From Mariniphaga sp964559175 (GTDB lineage: Bacteria > Bacteroidota > Bacteroidia > Bacteroidales > Prolixibacteraceae): 64,000 nt of DNA. The stretch lies in contig CAZLGT010000008.1 of the NCBI GenBank assembly GCA_964559175.1, forward strand, positions 40,424 through 104,423, in the 5' to 3' direction. Under the pieces are notes generated by a model. The model was not told the origin of the DNA. It did no database searches and worked only from the letters and a program-made list of their open reading frames with translations. Numbering within the stretch: the stretch's first letter is position 1; each line of letters begins with the position of its first letter. Shown here piece by piece: positions 8,374 through 15,946 of this stretch. The translations under genes were made by a program, and so were the position numbers.

Positions 8374-9924
8374 ATGGAAATACAGCAACAAATAACACTG
8401 CAAAACTACTGCCCCCACATGTTTTCTGACAGGTGGGGGGCAGTTTGTGGTGGCGTTGTGCTTACCGTTACCGGCCCGCAGGGCCTTACAATGAACTATG
8501 ATGCCAACGGCAACATAACCGGCAAAAGCGACCTGGGCACGGCCAACCAGTATATTTATGACAACAGCGCCCGTCCATACCAGCTTACCGGCATCGAAAC
8601 CAACACCAATCTGGTGCCCGTAACACTGCAGCAAATTACCTACACCTCGTTTGAGCAGCCTTCGGTAATAACCGAAAGCCCCTGCCAGGGCACCTTTAAA
8701 TATAATACCGAAGGCCAACGGGTTCAAATGGCAGTAACCCATAGCGGAATCGCAATACTTACCCGCTGGTATGCCGGCAGCCGGTACATGAAAGAAAAGG
8801 TTGGGACAACGGAAACGCACTACACCTGGCTGGGCGGCGACGCCTACTCCGCCCCGATATTAAGTGTAAAAGTAAATACAGGCACTCCGGTTATTTACTA
8901 CATTTTACGCGACCATTTGGGGAGCATTACCCATGTAGTGAAGGCATCTGATTTAACGTATAAAGAATACAGTTTTGATGCATGGGGACGCCGGCGCAGC
9001 GCCAACGACTGGAACTATACGCTCGATGCCGGCGACCATCCGCTGTTTGCCGGGCGAGGTTTTACCGGGCACGAACATTTGCCGGAGTTCAACCTCATTA
9101 ACATGAACGGGAGGTTGTACGACCCTGTGCTTGGACGCTTCCTCAGCCCCGACAACTACATACAGATACCGGACAATACGCAGAACTTTAACCGGGATAC
9201 ATACGCCTTGAACAACCCGCTGGTTTACACTGACCCGGATGGAGAATGGTTCTTTAGTTTATTATTTCCACCGGCTGCTCCTGTCTTGATATTTGTAGAT
9301 GCATTTTTGTGGGGAGCAACCATTGATTACACTTCACAAGTTGTGGACAACATATCCATCCAGAAATCTATGGGACAAAAAATCAACTGGGGGGATGCAT
9401 TATGGAACCAAATAGATTTTGTTGATGCAGGGGTATCAGGTTTAACCGATGCAGCAACTTTGGGGATAGGTAAAATTACCAAACTACCCAAGTATGCTAA
9501 GGTTGGACTGAAAGCCGCTACCATATTTGGCTCAAATACAGTAAAAGCCCATGTTGATTATGAACCAGGGACAGGTTGGAACACATCAAAATCGAGAGAT
9601 GAAATAAATGCAGAGCTGTGGGCAAGCAACCTAACGTCTTTGACCTTGGGCAAAACTTATGATTTTGGTATTGACAGGCTTTTACCCAAGGAAATTGTTG
9701 GGAACATGTTATCAGACAAATTTTCTGAAAGGTTGCAAAACTTCGCTGTTAAAACTTTCGTTTCCCCTGCACTTAACAATTGGAACCGTGCTATCTATAA
9801 TGATGTTATGAGAGGTAACAACTATTACTATAATAAAGAATTACAACGTTGGGAAAAGCAGAATTACTATGAACCATGGTGGGAGAAATTCAATTATGAA
9901 GAAAAGTGGTGGGAACAATACTAA
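8374..9924 (+). CDS. Orphan Rhs fragment with a hydrophobic, Trp-rich tip
   Basis: About the first 29 residues are unrelated to Rhs. Homology starts near 8461 (TVTGPQGLTMNYDANGNITG) and runs through the whole distal core (HYTWLGGDAYSAP, GFTGHEHLPEFNLINMNGRL, NNPLVYTDPDGE). The tip begins WFFSLLFPPAAPVLIFVDAF and has the linker motif QIDFVDAGVSG, shared with the large Rhs (QIDWFDVGMSA) and the cassette at 13168 (DIDWLDAGVSG). It ends in a tail rich in W, Y and E (EPWWEKFNYEEKWWEQY). No catalytic motif was recognised. The next gene, a one-pass membrane protein, overlaps by 29 bp. The true start is unknown and expression is doubtful. Confidence 0.78.
   Translation: MEIQQQITLQNYCPHMFSDRWGAVCGGVVLTVTGPQGLTMNYDANGNITGKSDLGTANQYIYDNSARPYQLTGIETNTNLVPVTLQQITYTSFEQPSVITESPCQGTFKYNTEGQRVQMAVTHSGIAILTRWYAGSRYMKEKVGTTETHYTWLGGDAYSAPILSVKVNTGTPVIYYILRDHLGSITHVVKASDLTYKEYSFDAWGRRRSANDWNYTLDAGDHPLFAGRGFTGHEHLPEFNLINMNGRLYDPVLGRFLSPDNYIQIPDNTQNFNRDTYALNNPLVYTDPDGEWFFSLLFPPAAPVLIFVDAFLWGATIDYTSQVVDNISIQKSMGQKINWGDALWNQIDFVDAGVSGLTDAATLGIGKITKLPKYAKVGLKAATIFGSNTVKAHVDYEPGTGWNTSKSRDEINAELWASNLTSLTLGKTYDFGIDRLLPKEIVGNMLSDKFSERLQNFAVKTFVSPALNNWNRAIYNDVMRGNNYYYNKELQRWEKQNYYEPWWEKFNYEEKWWEQY
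8408..8444. repeat. GC-rich inverted repeat at the head of an Rhs cassette
   Basis: ACTGCCCCCAC and GTGGGGGGCAGT pair with one bulged G around a 14-base loop. The RHS homology of the next cassette begins about 16 bp downstream, so this hairpin sits almost at the junction between foreign DNA and the displaced RHS core. Confidence 0.5.
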
Positions 9925-10348
9925 AGCCGAAGTACAACCAAAATTTAAGCATTTTGCCCTGGCAATGCTAATCATATTGTCGGTAGTCTCTCCATTTTTT
10001 ATTATCGGTGGTAAAAACGCAAAAAAATGGAATGAGTACCTAAAAACGAGCGGTAAAGAAACCATTGCGTTTTATGTTTATCCTGCTGGAAGAATGTCTA
10101 CGAAAAAATATTATTTTCAATATAAAGTAGACGGTAAGTATTTTACCGCACCACTTTGGAAGCCATTTGAATTACCGCCAGGCTACCCATTTAAGGAGAT
10201 TCCAATAATGGTACGATATGTAGAAGAGAAACCGGGGCGCAGCATTGTTTTACCGGATAAGGTATTTAACTACAAAGGTTTTGAAATAAATTGGATTACC
10301 CATGAAGAAAGCAGGTATTATTATTTGACAATTAAAAAAGCTAACTAA
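9896..10348 (+). CDS. One-pass membrane protein, putative immunity to the Trp-rich tip
   Basis: ATG 9896 (MKKSGG) is chosen over an upstream ATG at 9869 because it suits a cytosolic N-terminus and leaves a shorter overlap with the toxin frame. The protein has about 150 residues and one transmembrane segment (ALAMLIILSVVSPFFIIGG), followed by a soluble beta-rich domain. The pattern PIMVRYVEEKPGRS ... FNYKGFEINW matches PIMVKYSLESETC ... FNNYRIRFF in the protein at 14356. Both follow related tips, which supports a paired toxin/immunity family acting at the cytoplasmic membrane. Confidence 0.65.
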   Translation: MKKSGGNNTKAEVQPKFKHFALAMLIILSVVSPFFIIGGKNAKKWNEYLKTSGKETIAFYVYPAGRMSTKKYYFQYKVDGKYFTAPLWKPFELPPGYPFKEIPIMVRYVEEKPGRSIVLPDKVFNYKGFEINWITHEESRYYYLTIKKAN

Positions 10349-10366
10349 CAAAAGCTCCGCTCCCGC

Positions 10367-10464
10367 TGGCGCGGGTCTGTGACCCGTGTATTGTTTTGCA
10401 AAAACAAAATTATTTGCCCGCAAGGGCCAGTGTTAAACCAAAATAACAATTATTATGGCCATTA
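10367..10464 (+). repeat. Copy 1 of a 98-bp leader repeat (HU-like gene leader)
   Basis: This 98-bp stretch matches 14785-14882 with six substitutions and no gaps. It contains a CGGGT/ACCCG hairpin and ends with the same ATGGCCATTA. At the second copy that ATG opens an HU-like gene. Here the ATG is fused to an Rhs fragment, so the HU leader and start codon were joined to RHS coding sequence. Confidence 0.85.
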
Positions 10465-12008
10465 CATTTTCCTACGACAACCTCGACCGGCTAAAAACCG
10501 TTACGGGCCCGCAGAACCTTTCGATGGATTACGATTCGAAAGGGAATATTACTGAAAAAAGCGACGTGGGCGATGTGTTCGGATACACCCATCCGACCAA
10601 ACCTTACGCACTGACGGATTTGGAAACGGCAAGCGGCCTGGTGCCCGTAGAATTACAGGTGGCAACGTACACCTCTTTCGAACAGGTGAGTACCATTGAT
10701 GAGGGCGACTACCATGCAACTTTCACCTACAACGCCGATGACCAGCGTGCAAAGATGCTGGTAACCGACCTGGGCAGCCCTGTTCTCACCCGCTGGTACG
10801 TGGGAAGTCGTTACATTAAGGAAACCGAAGGCGCCGTGACCAAAGAGTTTACATGGGTTGGGGGCGATGCTTACTCGGCCCCGGCAGTGGCAGTAAAACA
10901 AGGGGCCAACACCACCTGGTATTACCTGCTGCGCGATTACCTCGGCAACATTACCCATGTGGTAAATACCTCGAATACGGTAACTGCCGAATACAGCTAT
11001 GATGCCTGGGGAAGGCGGCGCGACCCTGACGACTGGGGAAGTTACGATGTTTCAGGCGAACCGGCCCTGTTTGCCGGGCGTGGTTTTACCGGCCACGAAT
11101 GGCTGCCCTGGTTTAACCTTTACAACATGAACGGCCGGTTATATGACCCGGTGGTAGGCCGTTTCCTCAGCGCGGACAACTATGTGCAGATGCCAGGGTT
11201 TACGCAGAGTTTTAACCGGTATTCGTATTGTTTGAATAACCCGCTGAAATATACGGATCCAGATGGAGAATTCTTTTTAGGTACAATAATAACTTTTGTT
11301 AGTGATTTAGTTAAAACAGCCTTTTTTAAAGGAGGCTTAGACCCAACCAGCAGTAATGCAAGGCAAAATGCCTGGAGGGAGTTTGACCCAACAGCCCCAT
11401 GGTCTAAAACAAACAAGGCTTTTAAAATTGACATGGGCGGTTTTGCTACAGACCCCAACAGAACTATAGTGGGTCAGGGAATACAATTGTTATCAAGATG
11501 GACATGGGAATTGCCACAAACTGCGACGGGCAAGTTGTTCTCACATACAAGGAATTTTTTTGGAGGAGTAGATAATGTGGACTACTACGGCGGAGCTACC
11601 TTGGTTAATAAAAATGATAACTCAAGGGAAAGGTGGGGGCTTACTTTAGGACCCTATATAAACTCTAAAAATTTGGTTGCTGATCCTTACACAGATGATG
11701 TATTTAGACATGAATACGGCCATACGCTACAAAGCCGTTTAGTTGGGCCTTTGTATCTCACAAGTGTTGGACTACCAAGTCTAGTTGGAGCATTTTTAGA
11801 TTATAATGTAGGTATAAATGATCATGACAGGGAGTGGTACGAAACGCAAGCAAACCGGATGGCAGAACGATATTTTAGCAACCACGACCCTGGTGCTTTA
11901 GCGACCTTAAATTGGGATAATAACAGTTACCCAAGAAAGTACAGTCCTACTTGGTACTGGATTTTTTCACATCCACATTTACCATTTGCATGGTGGTTGT
12001 TTTTTTAA
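10455..12008 (+). CDS. Orphan Rhs fragment with HEYGH metallopeptidase-like tip
   Basis: The first three codons (MAI) come from an HU-like leader (see 10367-10464), and RHS sequence follows at once (FSYDNLDRLKTVTGPQNL). The complete distal core is present (GRLYDPVVGRFLSADNYVQM, NNPLKYTDPDGE). The roughly 240-residue tip holds DDVFRHEYGHTLQSRLVGPL, an HExxH zinc motif. About 50 residues later comes EWYETQANRMAERY, whose Glu could be the third ligand as in gluzincins. Similar HEYGH...SRLVGPLYL tips are frequent in Bacteroidetes Rhs proteins. A lipoprotein gene follows 18 bp downstream. Because it owns a leader and an ATG, this cassette could be expressed on its own. Confidence 0.82.
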   Translation: MAITFSYDNLDRLKTVTGPQNLSMDYDSKGNITEKSDVGDVFGYTHPTKPYALTDLETASGLVPVELQVATYTSFEQVSTIDEGDYHATFTYNADDQRAKMLVTDLGSPVLTRWYVGSRYIKETEGAVTKEFTWVGGDAYSAPAVAVKQGANTTWYYLLRDYLGNITHVVNTSNTVTAEYSYDAWGRRRDPDDWGSYDVSGEPALFAGRGFTGHEWLPWFNLYNMNGRLYDPVVGRFLSADNYVQMPGFTQSFNRYSYCLNNPLKYTDPDGEFFLGTIITFVSDLVKTAFFKGGLDPTSSNARQNAWREFDPTAPWSKTNKAFKIDMGGFATDPNRTIVGQGIQLLSRWTWELPQTATGKLFSHTRNFFGGVDNVDYYGGATLVNKNDNSRERWGLTLGPYINSKNLVADPYTDDVFRHEYGHTLQSRLVGPLYLTSVGLPSLVGAFLDYNVGINDHDREWYETQANRMAERYFSNHDPGALATLNWDNNSYPRKYSPTWYWIFSHPHLPFAWWLFF

Positions 12009-12026
12009 TCTATTAATATTAAAATT

Positions 12027-12422
12027 ATGAAGATGAATATTTTTGTTATACTATCGATAATTCTTTGTAGTGCCAGTTGCGAAAAACTGGTTGACCATGT
12101 GTATAGTATTAAAATTCAAAATAATTATAGTGATACCATACAATTTTACGAAAGTTATATTTATCCTGATACAGCAATAGATGTAACAAAACCAAGATTA
12201 AAAATGGTATTCCCTTCGAAATACAGTTTTTTGGATAGTAAAAAAGACTGGGATGAAGTTTTAGTACCACCTAAAGAAACTATCAGCATATTCATCTTAA
12301 GCAAGGATACAATTGATAAATATAGTTGGGATGAAATCAGGATTGATTATAACATTCTAAAACGGTATGATTTGAGTTTGGAGGATTTACAGCGAATGAA
12401 TTGGACGATTTCTTATCCATAG
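12027..12422 (+). CDS. Lipoprotein, putative immunity to the HEYGH tip
   Basis: This encodes 131 residues with a signal peptide ending in ILCSASC, so the mature protein is a lipoprotein. The body has a beta-rich part (SIKIQNNYSDTIQFYESYIYP) and a conserved-looking end (YNILKRYDLSLEDLQRMNW). It lies 18 bp after the HEYGH tip on the same strand. Related small lipoproteins recur behind this type of tip, as far as I recall, which supports an immunity role in the periplasm. A catalytic function is not suggested. Confidence 0.65.
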   Translation: MKMNIFVILSIILCSASCEKLVDHVYSIKIQNNYSDTIQFYESYIYPDTAIDVTKPRLKMVFPSKYSFLDSKKDWDEVLVPPKETISIFILSKDTIDKYSWDEIRIDYNILKRYDLSLEDLQRMNWTISYP

Positions 12423-12480
12423 AAAAAGTGGAATTAATTGATAAGTTGCTCCTTCAAAGCACAATGTAAAAAACAACAGA

Positions 12481-12516
12481 AAATAAGCTGTCCTGCAACA
12501 GCCGGTTAGCTTATTT
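12481..12516 (+). terminator. Possible terminator after the HEYGH cassette
   Basis: AAATAAGCT and AGCTTATTT are exact inverses enclosing a loop that can itself form a CTG/CAG stem. The downstream T tract is short, so efficiency is uncertain. Confidence 0.45.
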
Positions 12517-12561
12517 AAAACCAATTGTACAACAAATAAATAACTTTTAAAATCAACTTCA

Positions 12562-13151
12562 ATGAAAAAGAACCTGAAAATCAGCTTTGTTTTGTTTATT
12601 TTGACGGCTTTTGCCACGGTGGCAACAGCCCAGACTGGAAAAGGCAATTTCCTTTTAGGCGGTAGCAGCAGCCTGGATTTTGCATCGCTTTCGGTAAAAC
12701 TGGAAAACGATAACACCAGCGAAGATGTTGGTAAAATGTCGAACCTGGAATTTACCCCGGGAGCGGGTTATTTTATTGCCGACAACCTGGCCTTGGAGTG
12801 CAGTTCTCGGTGAACAGCGCAAGACAGGAGGAAGACGGAGATAAATATACTGAAACCACGACCATGCTCCTGCCGTTTGTCCGGTTGTACTTCGGTAAAA
12901 GCAATGTTAAATCTTTTGTGCAGGCAGGCGTTGGTCCCGGCTGGGAAAAATGGGGTTACAGCAACAACAAGGAAACGGAAAACCTCGTTGGTTATGAATT
13001 CGATGGTGGGTTGGCAGTATTTATCAGCCCAAACATATCGCTTGATTTCATCCTGGGATATGGTTCGGCTACTGCGTAATTTGACGACTGGAAAACAACC
13101 GCCAAAGGCATTGGTGGTGAAATAGGTTTTTCTATTATTTTTAGAAAATAA
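12562..13151 (+). pseudogene. Outer-membrane beta-barrel protein gene with frameshift and stop
   Basis: The gene starts with a signal peptide (KISFVLFILTAFATVATAQ) and amphipathic barrel strands. It loses frame near 12796: reading ALECSS changes to LGVQFSVNS if one G is restored. The second part (12798 onward, MLLPFVRLYFGKSNV ... GVGPGWEKWGY) meets a TAA at 13077, after which the same frame continues FDDWKTTAKGIGGEIGFSII to a final TAA at 13149. About 196 residues would be restored, the size of small OmpX/OmpA-like barrels. Two independent lesions argue for decay over a single sequencing error. It sits inside the Rhs array, directly before RHS sequence. Confidence 0.78.
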
Positions 13152-13167
13152 CAAAGGCAGGTTAAGC

Positions 13168-14352
13168 ACGCGCACTCACCCTTCGGGGATTGTGGAAACC
13201 AATAATTACAACAGTAACGGTTACCTGGCTTCCATATCGGCAGGTGGTGCAACACGTTATACTTTAGTAGCAATGAATGCAAGGCAACAGATAACAGCAG
13301 CTTCTTATGGAATAACAGCCGCATTCGGTTTCGACGCATACGGTTTTCCCACTTCATCGAGCTACGGGCCGGTGCAGGACTACCGTTATTCGTTCAACCC
13401 GGTAACCGGTAACCTGAACTCGCGCCAGAACTACCTGCGTAGCAAAAGCGAAAGTTTTACCTACGACCGGGGTTTTACCGGCCACGAATGGCTCCCCTGG
13501 TTTAACCTGTACAACATGAACGGCCGGTTGTACGACCCGGTGGTAAGGAGATTCTTAAGCCCGGATGAAAATGTACAAATGCCGGATTTCAGCCAGAACT
13601 TTAACAGGTATAGTTATTGCCTGAATAACCCGCTCATTTACACCGACCCTAATGGAGAATGGTTCTTTAGTTTAATACTTCCGGGAGTTGGAACTGTTAT
13701 AGATGTATTTTTATGGAGTGCAACTATTGACTATGCCACACAAGCCATTACAAATTATGTAACACGAGAGCCAGGTGAATCTTTTAAGGATTGGGCATGG
13801 AAAGATATTGATTGGCTAGATGCGGGGGTCTCAGGGGTTGCTGGCATTGCAACGATGGGGCTTGACAAAGTATATAAAGCAGGGAAAATAGGCAAAACTT
13901 TTTACAGGGTAGGACAAGTTGGTGTAAATGCAGGACTTCCTGCAATCTCCGCACGCTATGACTGGAAGTCTGCGTCCGATGGTGAAAAATTTACTGTTAA
14001 TAGGGGAGATAAGTTTTGGACAGAATATTCCTATACCGTTGTAAAACAATACACTGCAACTCAAGCTACCAACAACATTATTAAGCATTGGTATTCTGAT
14101 AAGCCTTGGGTATTAAATAATAACCCTGTAAAAAAACAAGTCTTAGAGGGTCTATTTGACCTTCCGGCTTCAGTTGGTGCAGGTTGGTGGTCTCACAAAT
14201 ATTATGACTCAAGACAAGTAGTGCCTGAACCTCCTCAAGTGCCTTTATTGCCTGGCGAAACACCGCTTCCCGATAATTGGTGGGAGAATATTAACAATTA
14301 TTCTCCCAATAATCAGGATATACAAAAAAGTCTTCAGTTAAATAAGTTTTAG
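13168..14352 (+). CDS. Orphan Rhs fragment with internal core deletion and Trp-rich tip
   Basis: RHS homology starts about 17 bp after the end of the broken barrel gene (TRTHPSGIVETNNYNSNGYL), and the earliest start codon is GTG 13192. Codons for ESFTYD join directly to RGFTGHEW, so about 0.6 kb of core present in the other copies (YDNLDRL through the GGDAYSAP region) is missing. The shared GACCGG/CCGG bases at the junction suggest deletion by short homology. The tip begins WFFSLILPGVGTVIDVFL, has DIDWLDAGVSG, and ends in a proline-rich tail with DNWWENINNYSPNN. It is related to the tip at 8374. With the core damaged it is probably silent. Confidence 0.75.
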   Translation, partial: TRTHPSGIVETNNYNSNGYLASISAGGATRYTLVAMNARQQITAASYGITAAFGFDAYGFPTSSSYGPVQDYRYSFNPVTGNLNSRQNYLRSKSESFTYDRGFTGHEWLPWFNLYNMNGRLYDPVVRRFLSPDENVQMPDFSQNFNRYSYCLNNPLIYTDPNGEWFFSLILPGVGTVIDVFLWSATIDYATQAITNYVTREPGESFKDWAWKDIDWLDAGVSGVAGIATMGLDKVYKAGKIGKTFYRVGQVGVNAGLPAISARYDWKSASDGEKFTVNRGDKFWTEYSYTVVKQYTATQATNNIIKHWYSDKPWVLNNNPVKKQVLEGLFDLPASVGAGWWSHKYYDSRQVVPEPPQVPLLPGETPLPDNWWENINNYSPNNQDIQKSLQLNKF

Positions 14353-14355
14353 ACT

Positions 14356-14778
14356 ATGTTGACAAAAAAGCAAAAGGTAAAACGTGCCATTCCAGGAATA
14401 ATCGTGGGAATATTTATGATTGGTATAATAACCTGGGGAATTTCAGGAGATAAAAGATGTAAGAAATTATTAAGGGGAGATGACTGCATCCAGCAGGTTG
14501 TTTTTTGTAAGTATTCAAAAGAAACATTCAGGGGAAGCGGTAATGAAGTATCAACAGGGTTTATAAACCCTGTTGATACCTTACAATATTTTACAACAAA
14601 AGCTTTCCTAAAACCTTTGCCTGTAGGTTTGCCAATTATGGTTAAATACTCTTTGGAATCAGAAACTTGTTATGAATTCTTATGGGATTCAGCAGTAGTT
14701 TTCAATAATTACAGAATTCGTTTCTTCCATGTAAAGAATCAAGGGATGGATTATGAGTTAACTAAGCTTCAAGAATAA
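14356..14778 (+). CDS. One-pass membrane protein, putative immunity to the 13168 tip
   Basis: This encodes 140 residues. A basic N-terminus is followed by one transmembrane helix (IPGIIVGIFMIGIITWGIS) and a soluble domain. It resembles the protein at 9896 in size, topology and the PIMVKY...VVFNNYRI segment. It starts 3 bp after the tip ends. Two related tips with two related membrane partners argue for a specific toxin/immunity family. Four cysteines in the soluble part (KRCKK, GDDC, VVFC, SETC) could form disulfides if it faces the periplasm. Confidence 0.62.
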   Translation: MLTKKQKVKRAIPGIIVGIFMIGIITWGISGDKRCKKLLRGDDCIQQVVFCKYSKETFRGSGNEVSTGFINPVDTLQYFTTKAFLKPLPVGLPIMVKYSLESETCYEFLWDSAVVFNNYRIRFFHVKNQGMDYELTKLQE

Positions 14779-14784
14779 TCCTGG

Positions 14785-14882
14785 TGGCGCGGGTCTGTGA
14801 CCCGTGCCTTGCTTTGCAAAAGCAAAATTATTTGCCCGCAGGGGCCAGTGTTAAACCAAAATATCAATTATTATGGCCATTA
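14785..14882 (+). repeat. Copy 2 of the 98-bp leader repeat
   Basis: This matches 10367-10464 at 92 of 98 positions, without gaps. It carries the CGGGTCTGTGACCCG hairpin and ends on the start codon of the HU-like fragment, the native context of this leader. Confidence 0.85.
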
Positions 14883-15019
14883 AATTTAAAGTGATTGAAA
14901 GAGGCCAGCCCGGTGTTCCCGGGGGTGGCGAAAAAAAGTTTTATGCCAGTGCGGTAATGGCCGGCGAACTGAGCCTTGCCGAACTGACAAAAGCAATTGA
15001 GAAAAGCATGAAGGAATAG
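14873..15019 (+). pseudogene. N-terminal fragment of an HU-like DNA-binding protein
   Basis: The 48-codon frame begins MAIKFKVIERGQPGVPGGGE and continues KKFYASAVMAGELSLAELTK. This is the start typical of the HU-like (HU-HIG/DNABII-related) proteins common in Bacteroidetes. Intact members run well beyond 100 residues and contain the beta-arm, which is missing: the frame ends SMKE-stop. The short product has the helical dimer half at most and is unlikely to bind DNA. The upstream leader repeat is shared with an Rhs cassette. Confidence 0.72.
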
Positions 15020-15075
15020 CTCACCGGTTTTCCTGCGCAGGGAAATTTTTTTTCTGCGCAGGAAATTCCAAACGG

Positions 15076-15264
15076 ATGCGCACAGGATTGGAAACGGATG
15101 GGCAAGGAAAAAAATCAAAACCTGGGATGAAATTTCTTGTAATTTATGATACGGTAAATCCCAAAGAATCCATAATCAGGCTTGATTACCCAATAAAAGA
15201 CAGTACTGATTTTAGACGGTATGTAAAGGAGTTTGAGCAGAAGCGAAAGCAGAACGAAGAATAA
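15076..15264 (+). CDS. Small hypothetical protein, probable chimeric remnant
   Basis: This is a 62-residue frame. Residues 30-62 (KESIIRLDYPIKDSTDFRRY and a charged tail) are duplicated at 16165-16266 with a different N-terminal sequence in front. The first half is not recognised. It is followed by a strong hairpin terminator. It could be the surviving 3' end of a larger gene. An expressed function is doubtful. Confidence 0.35.
   Translation: MRTGLETDGQGKKSKPGMKFLVIYDTVNPKESIIRLDYPIKDSTDFRRYVKEFEQKRKQNEE
15163..15264 (+). repeat. Copy 1 of a 102-bp duplicated gene tail
   Basis: It matches 16165-16266 with four substitutions and no gaps, keeps the same reading frame and stop, and is followed by a similar GCCTCGG/CCGGGGC terminator. 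The unit therefore includes the terminator. Confidence 0.85.
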
Positions 15265-15270
15265 AACATG

Positions 15271-15298
15271 AAGGCCTCGGGAAACCGGGGCTTTTTTA
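15271..15298. terminator. Terminator between the small frame and the PIN toxin
   Basis: AAGGCCTCGG and CCGGGGCTTTTTT pair around a short A-rich loop. It lies between convergent genes and ends in TTTTTT on the plus strand. Confidence 0.75.
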
Positions 15299-15703
15299 CT
15301 TAAACGGATTAACAATAGTAAGACTATTGCCGATTACCTGTCCGTCCTGCATATCTTCGGAATAAAGCGTTTTGCAGTTACAAGATATTGCAGCCGAAAT
15401 AATTAGTGAATCATAAAAAGAATACTGGTATTTATCAGCAATTTGGCAAGCTCGTTCAATAGTATCGGGCTTGTTTACAAATACATTAAAATCAGAGCTT
15501 ACTTCCGAAATTACCTTTTCAACAGCTTGCCAGTCCAACTTAAACTTTCTTTTTAATGTGTTCGATAGTTCAGTTAAAACCTGGGTGCTTATAAAAGCAT
15601 CAGAACCATTGGCTATATCTAAAGCTTTCTGCTGTTTAACTGGTTCGTCATCGGTATAGCAGTAAACAAGGATATTGGTATCAATAAAACAATTATCGTT
15701 CAT
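15296..15703 (-). CDS. PIN-domain toxin (VapC-like)
   Basis: This encodes 135 residues starting MNDNCFIDTNILVYCY. The PIN-domain acidic residues are visible as D8, E45 (VLTELS) and D98 (SFYDSLIISAA), as in Mg-dependent VapC-type RNases that cut tRNA or rRNA. The frame overlaps the upstream small antitoxin gene by 11 bp, giving the order antitoxin-toxin usual for these modules. The length is normal for the family and no damage is visible, so the pair is probably active. Confidence 0.85.
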   Translation of the reverse strand: MNDNCFIDTNILVYCYTDDEPVKQQKALDIANGSDAFISTQVLTELSNTLKRKFKLDWQAVEKVISEVSSDFNVFVNKPDTIERACQIADKYQYSFYDSLIISAAISCNCKTLYSEDMQDGQVIGNSLTIVNPFK

Positions 15704-15905
15704 TTGCTTCTTCCCTGTTAAATTTAAACCCTTTGGTGTTTAATTTAATCGCTGAAAAGCTTTTATGGCTTTTGGTAGTATAAATAACGCTTTCCGAAGG
15801 CTCATCCACTGCAAAAGCAATTACTTCCATCTTTTTACCAATATACTTATCGGGAATGTTGAAAGAAAGAAAGTTTTTATCGGGTGTTATAACTTTTCGT
15901 ATCAT
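15693..15905 (-). CDS. Antitoxin partner of the PIN toxin
   Basis: This encodes a 70-residue protein ending in a basic/acidic tail (FKFNREEANER). It overlaps the PIN toxin gene by 11 bp and is transcribed first. The N-terminal strand-rich part (KVITPDKNFLSFNIPDKYIG, KKMEVIAFAV) resembles the short SpoVT/AbrB-like or DUF2281-type antitoxins of Bacteroidetes. The exact family is not certain. A perfect inverted repeat at 15947-15967 could be its autoregulatory operator. Confidence 0.72.
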   Translation of the reverse strand: MIRKVITPDKNFLSFNIPDKYIGKKMEVIAFAVDEPSESVIYTTKSHKSFSAIKLNTKGFKFNREEANER

Positions 15906-15946
15906 AAATGCTTTTTTTAAAGTGCAACAATGTTTTTATTTACTGT

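Noticed and set aside
12796..13079. Programmed frameshift in the barrel protein
   Set aside because: No slippery heptamer or stem-loop is visible at 12796, and a second lesion (TAA at 13077) indicates decay.
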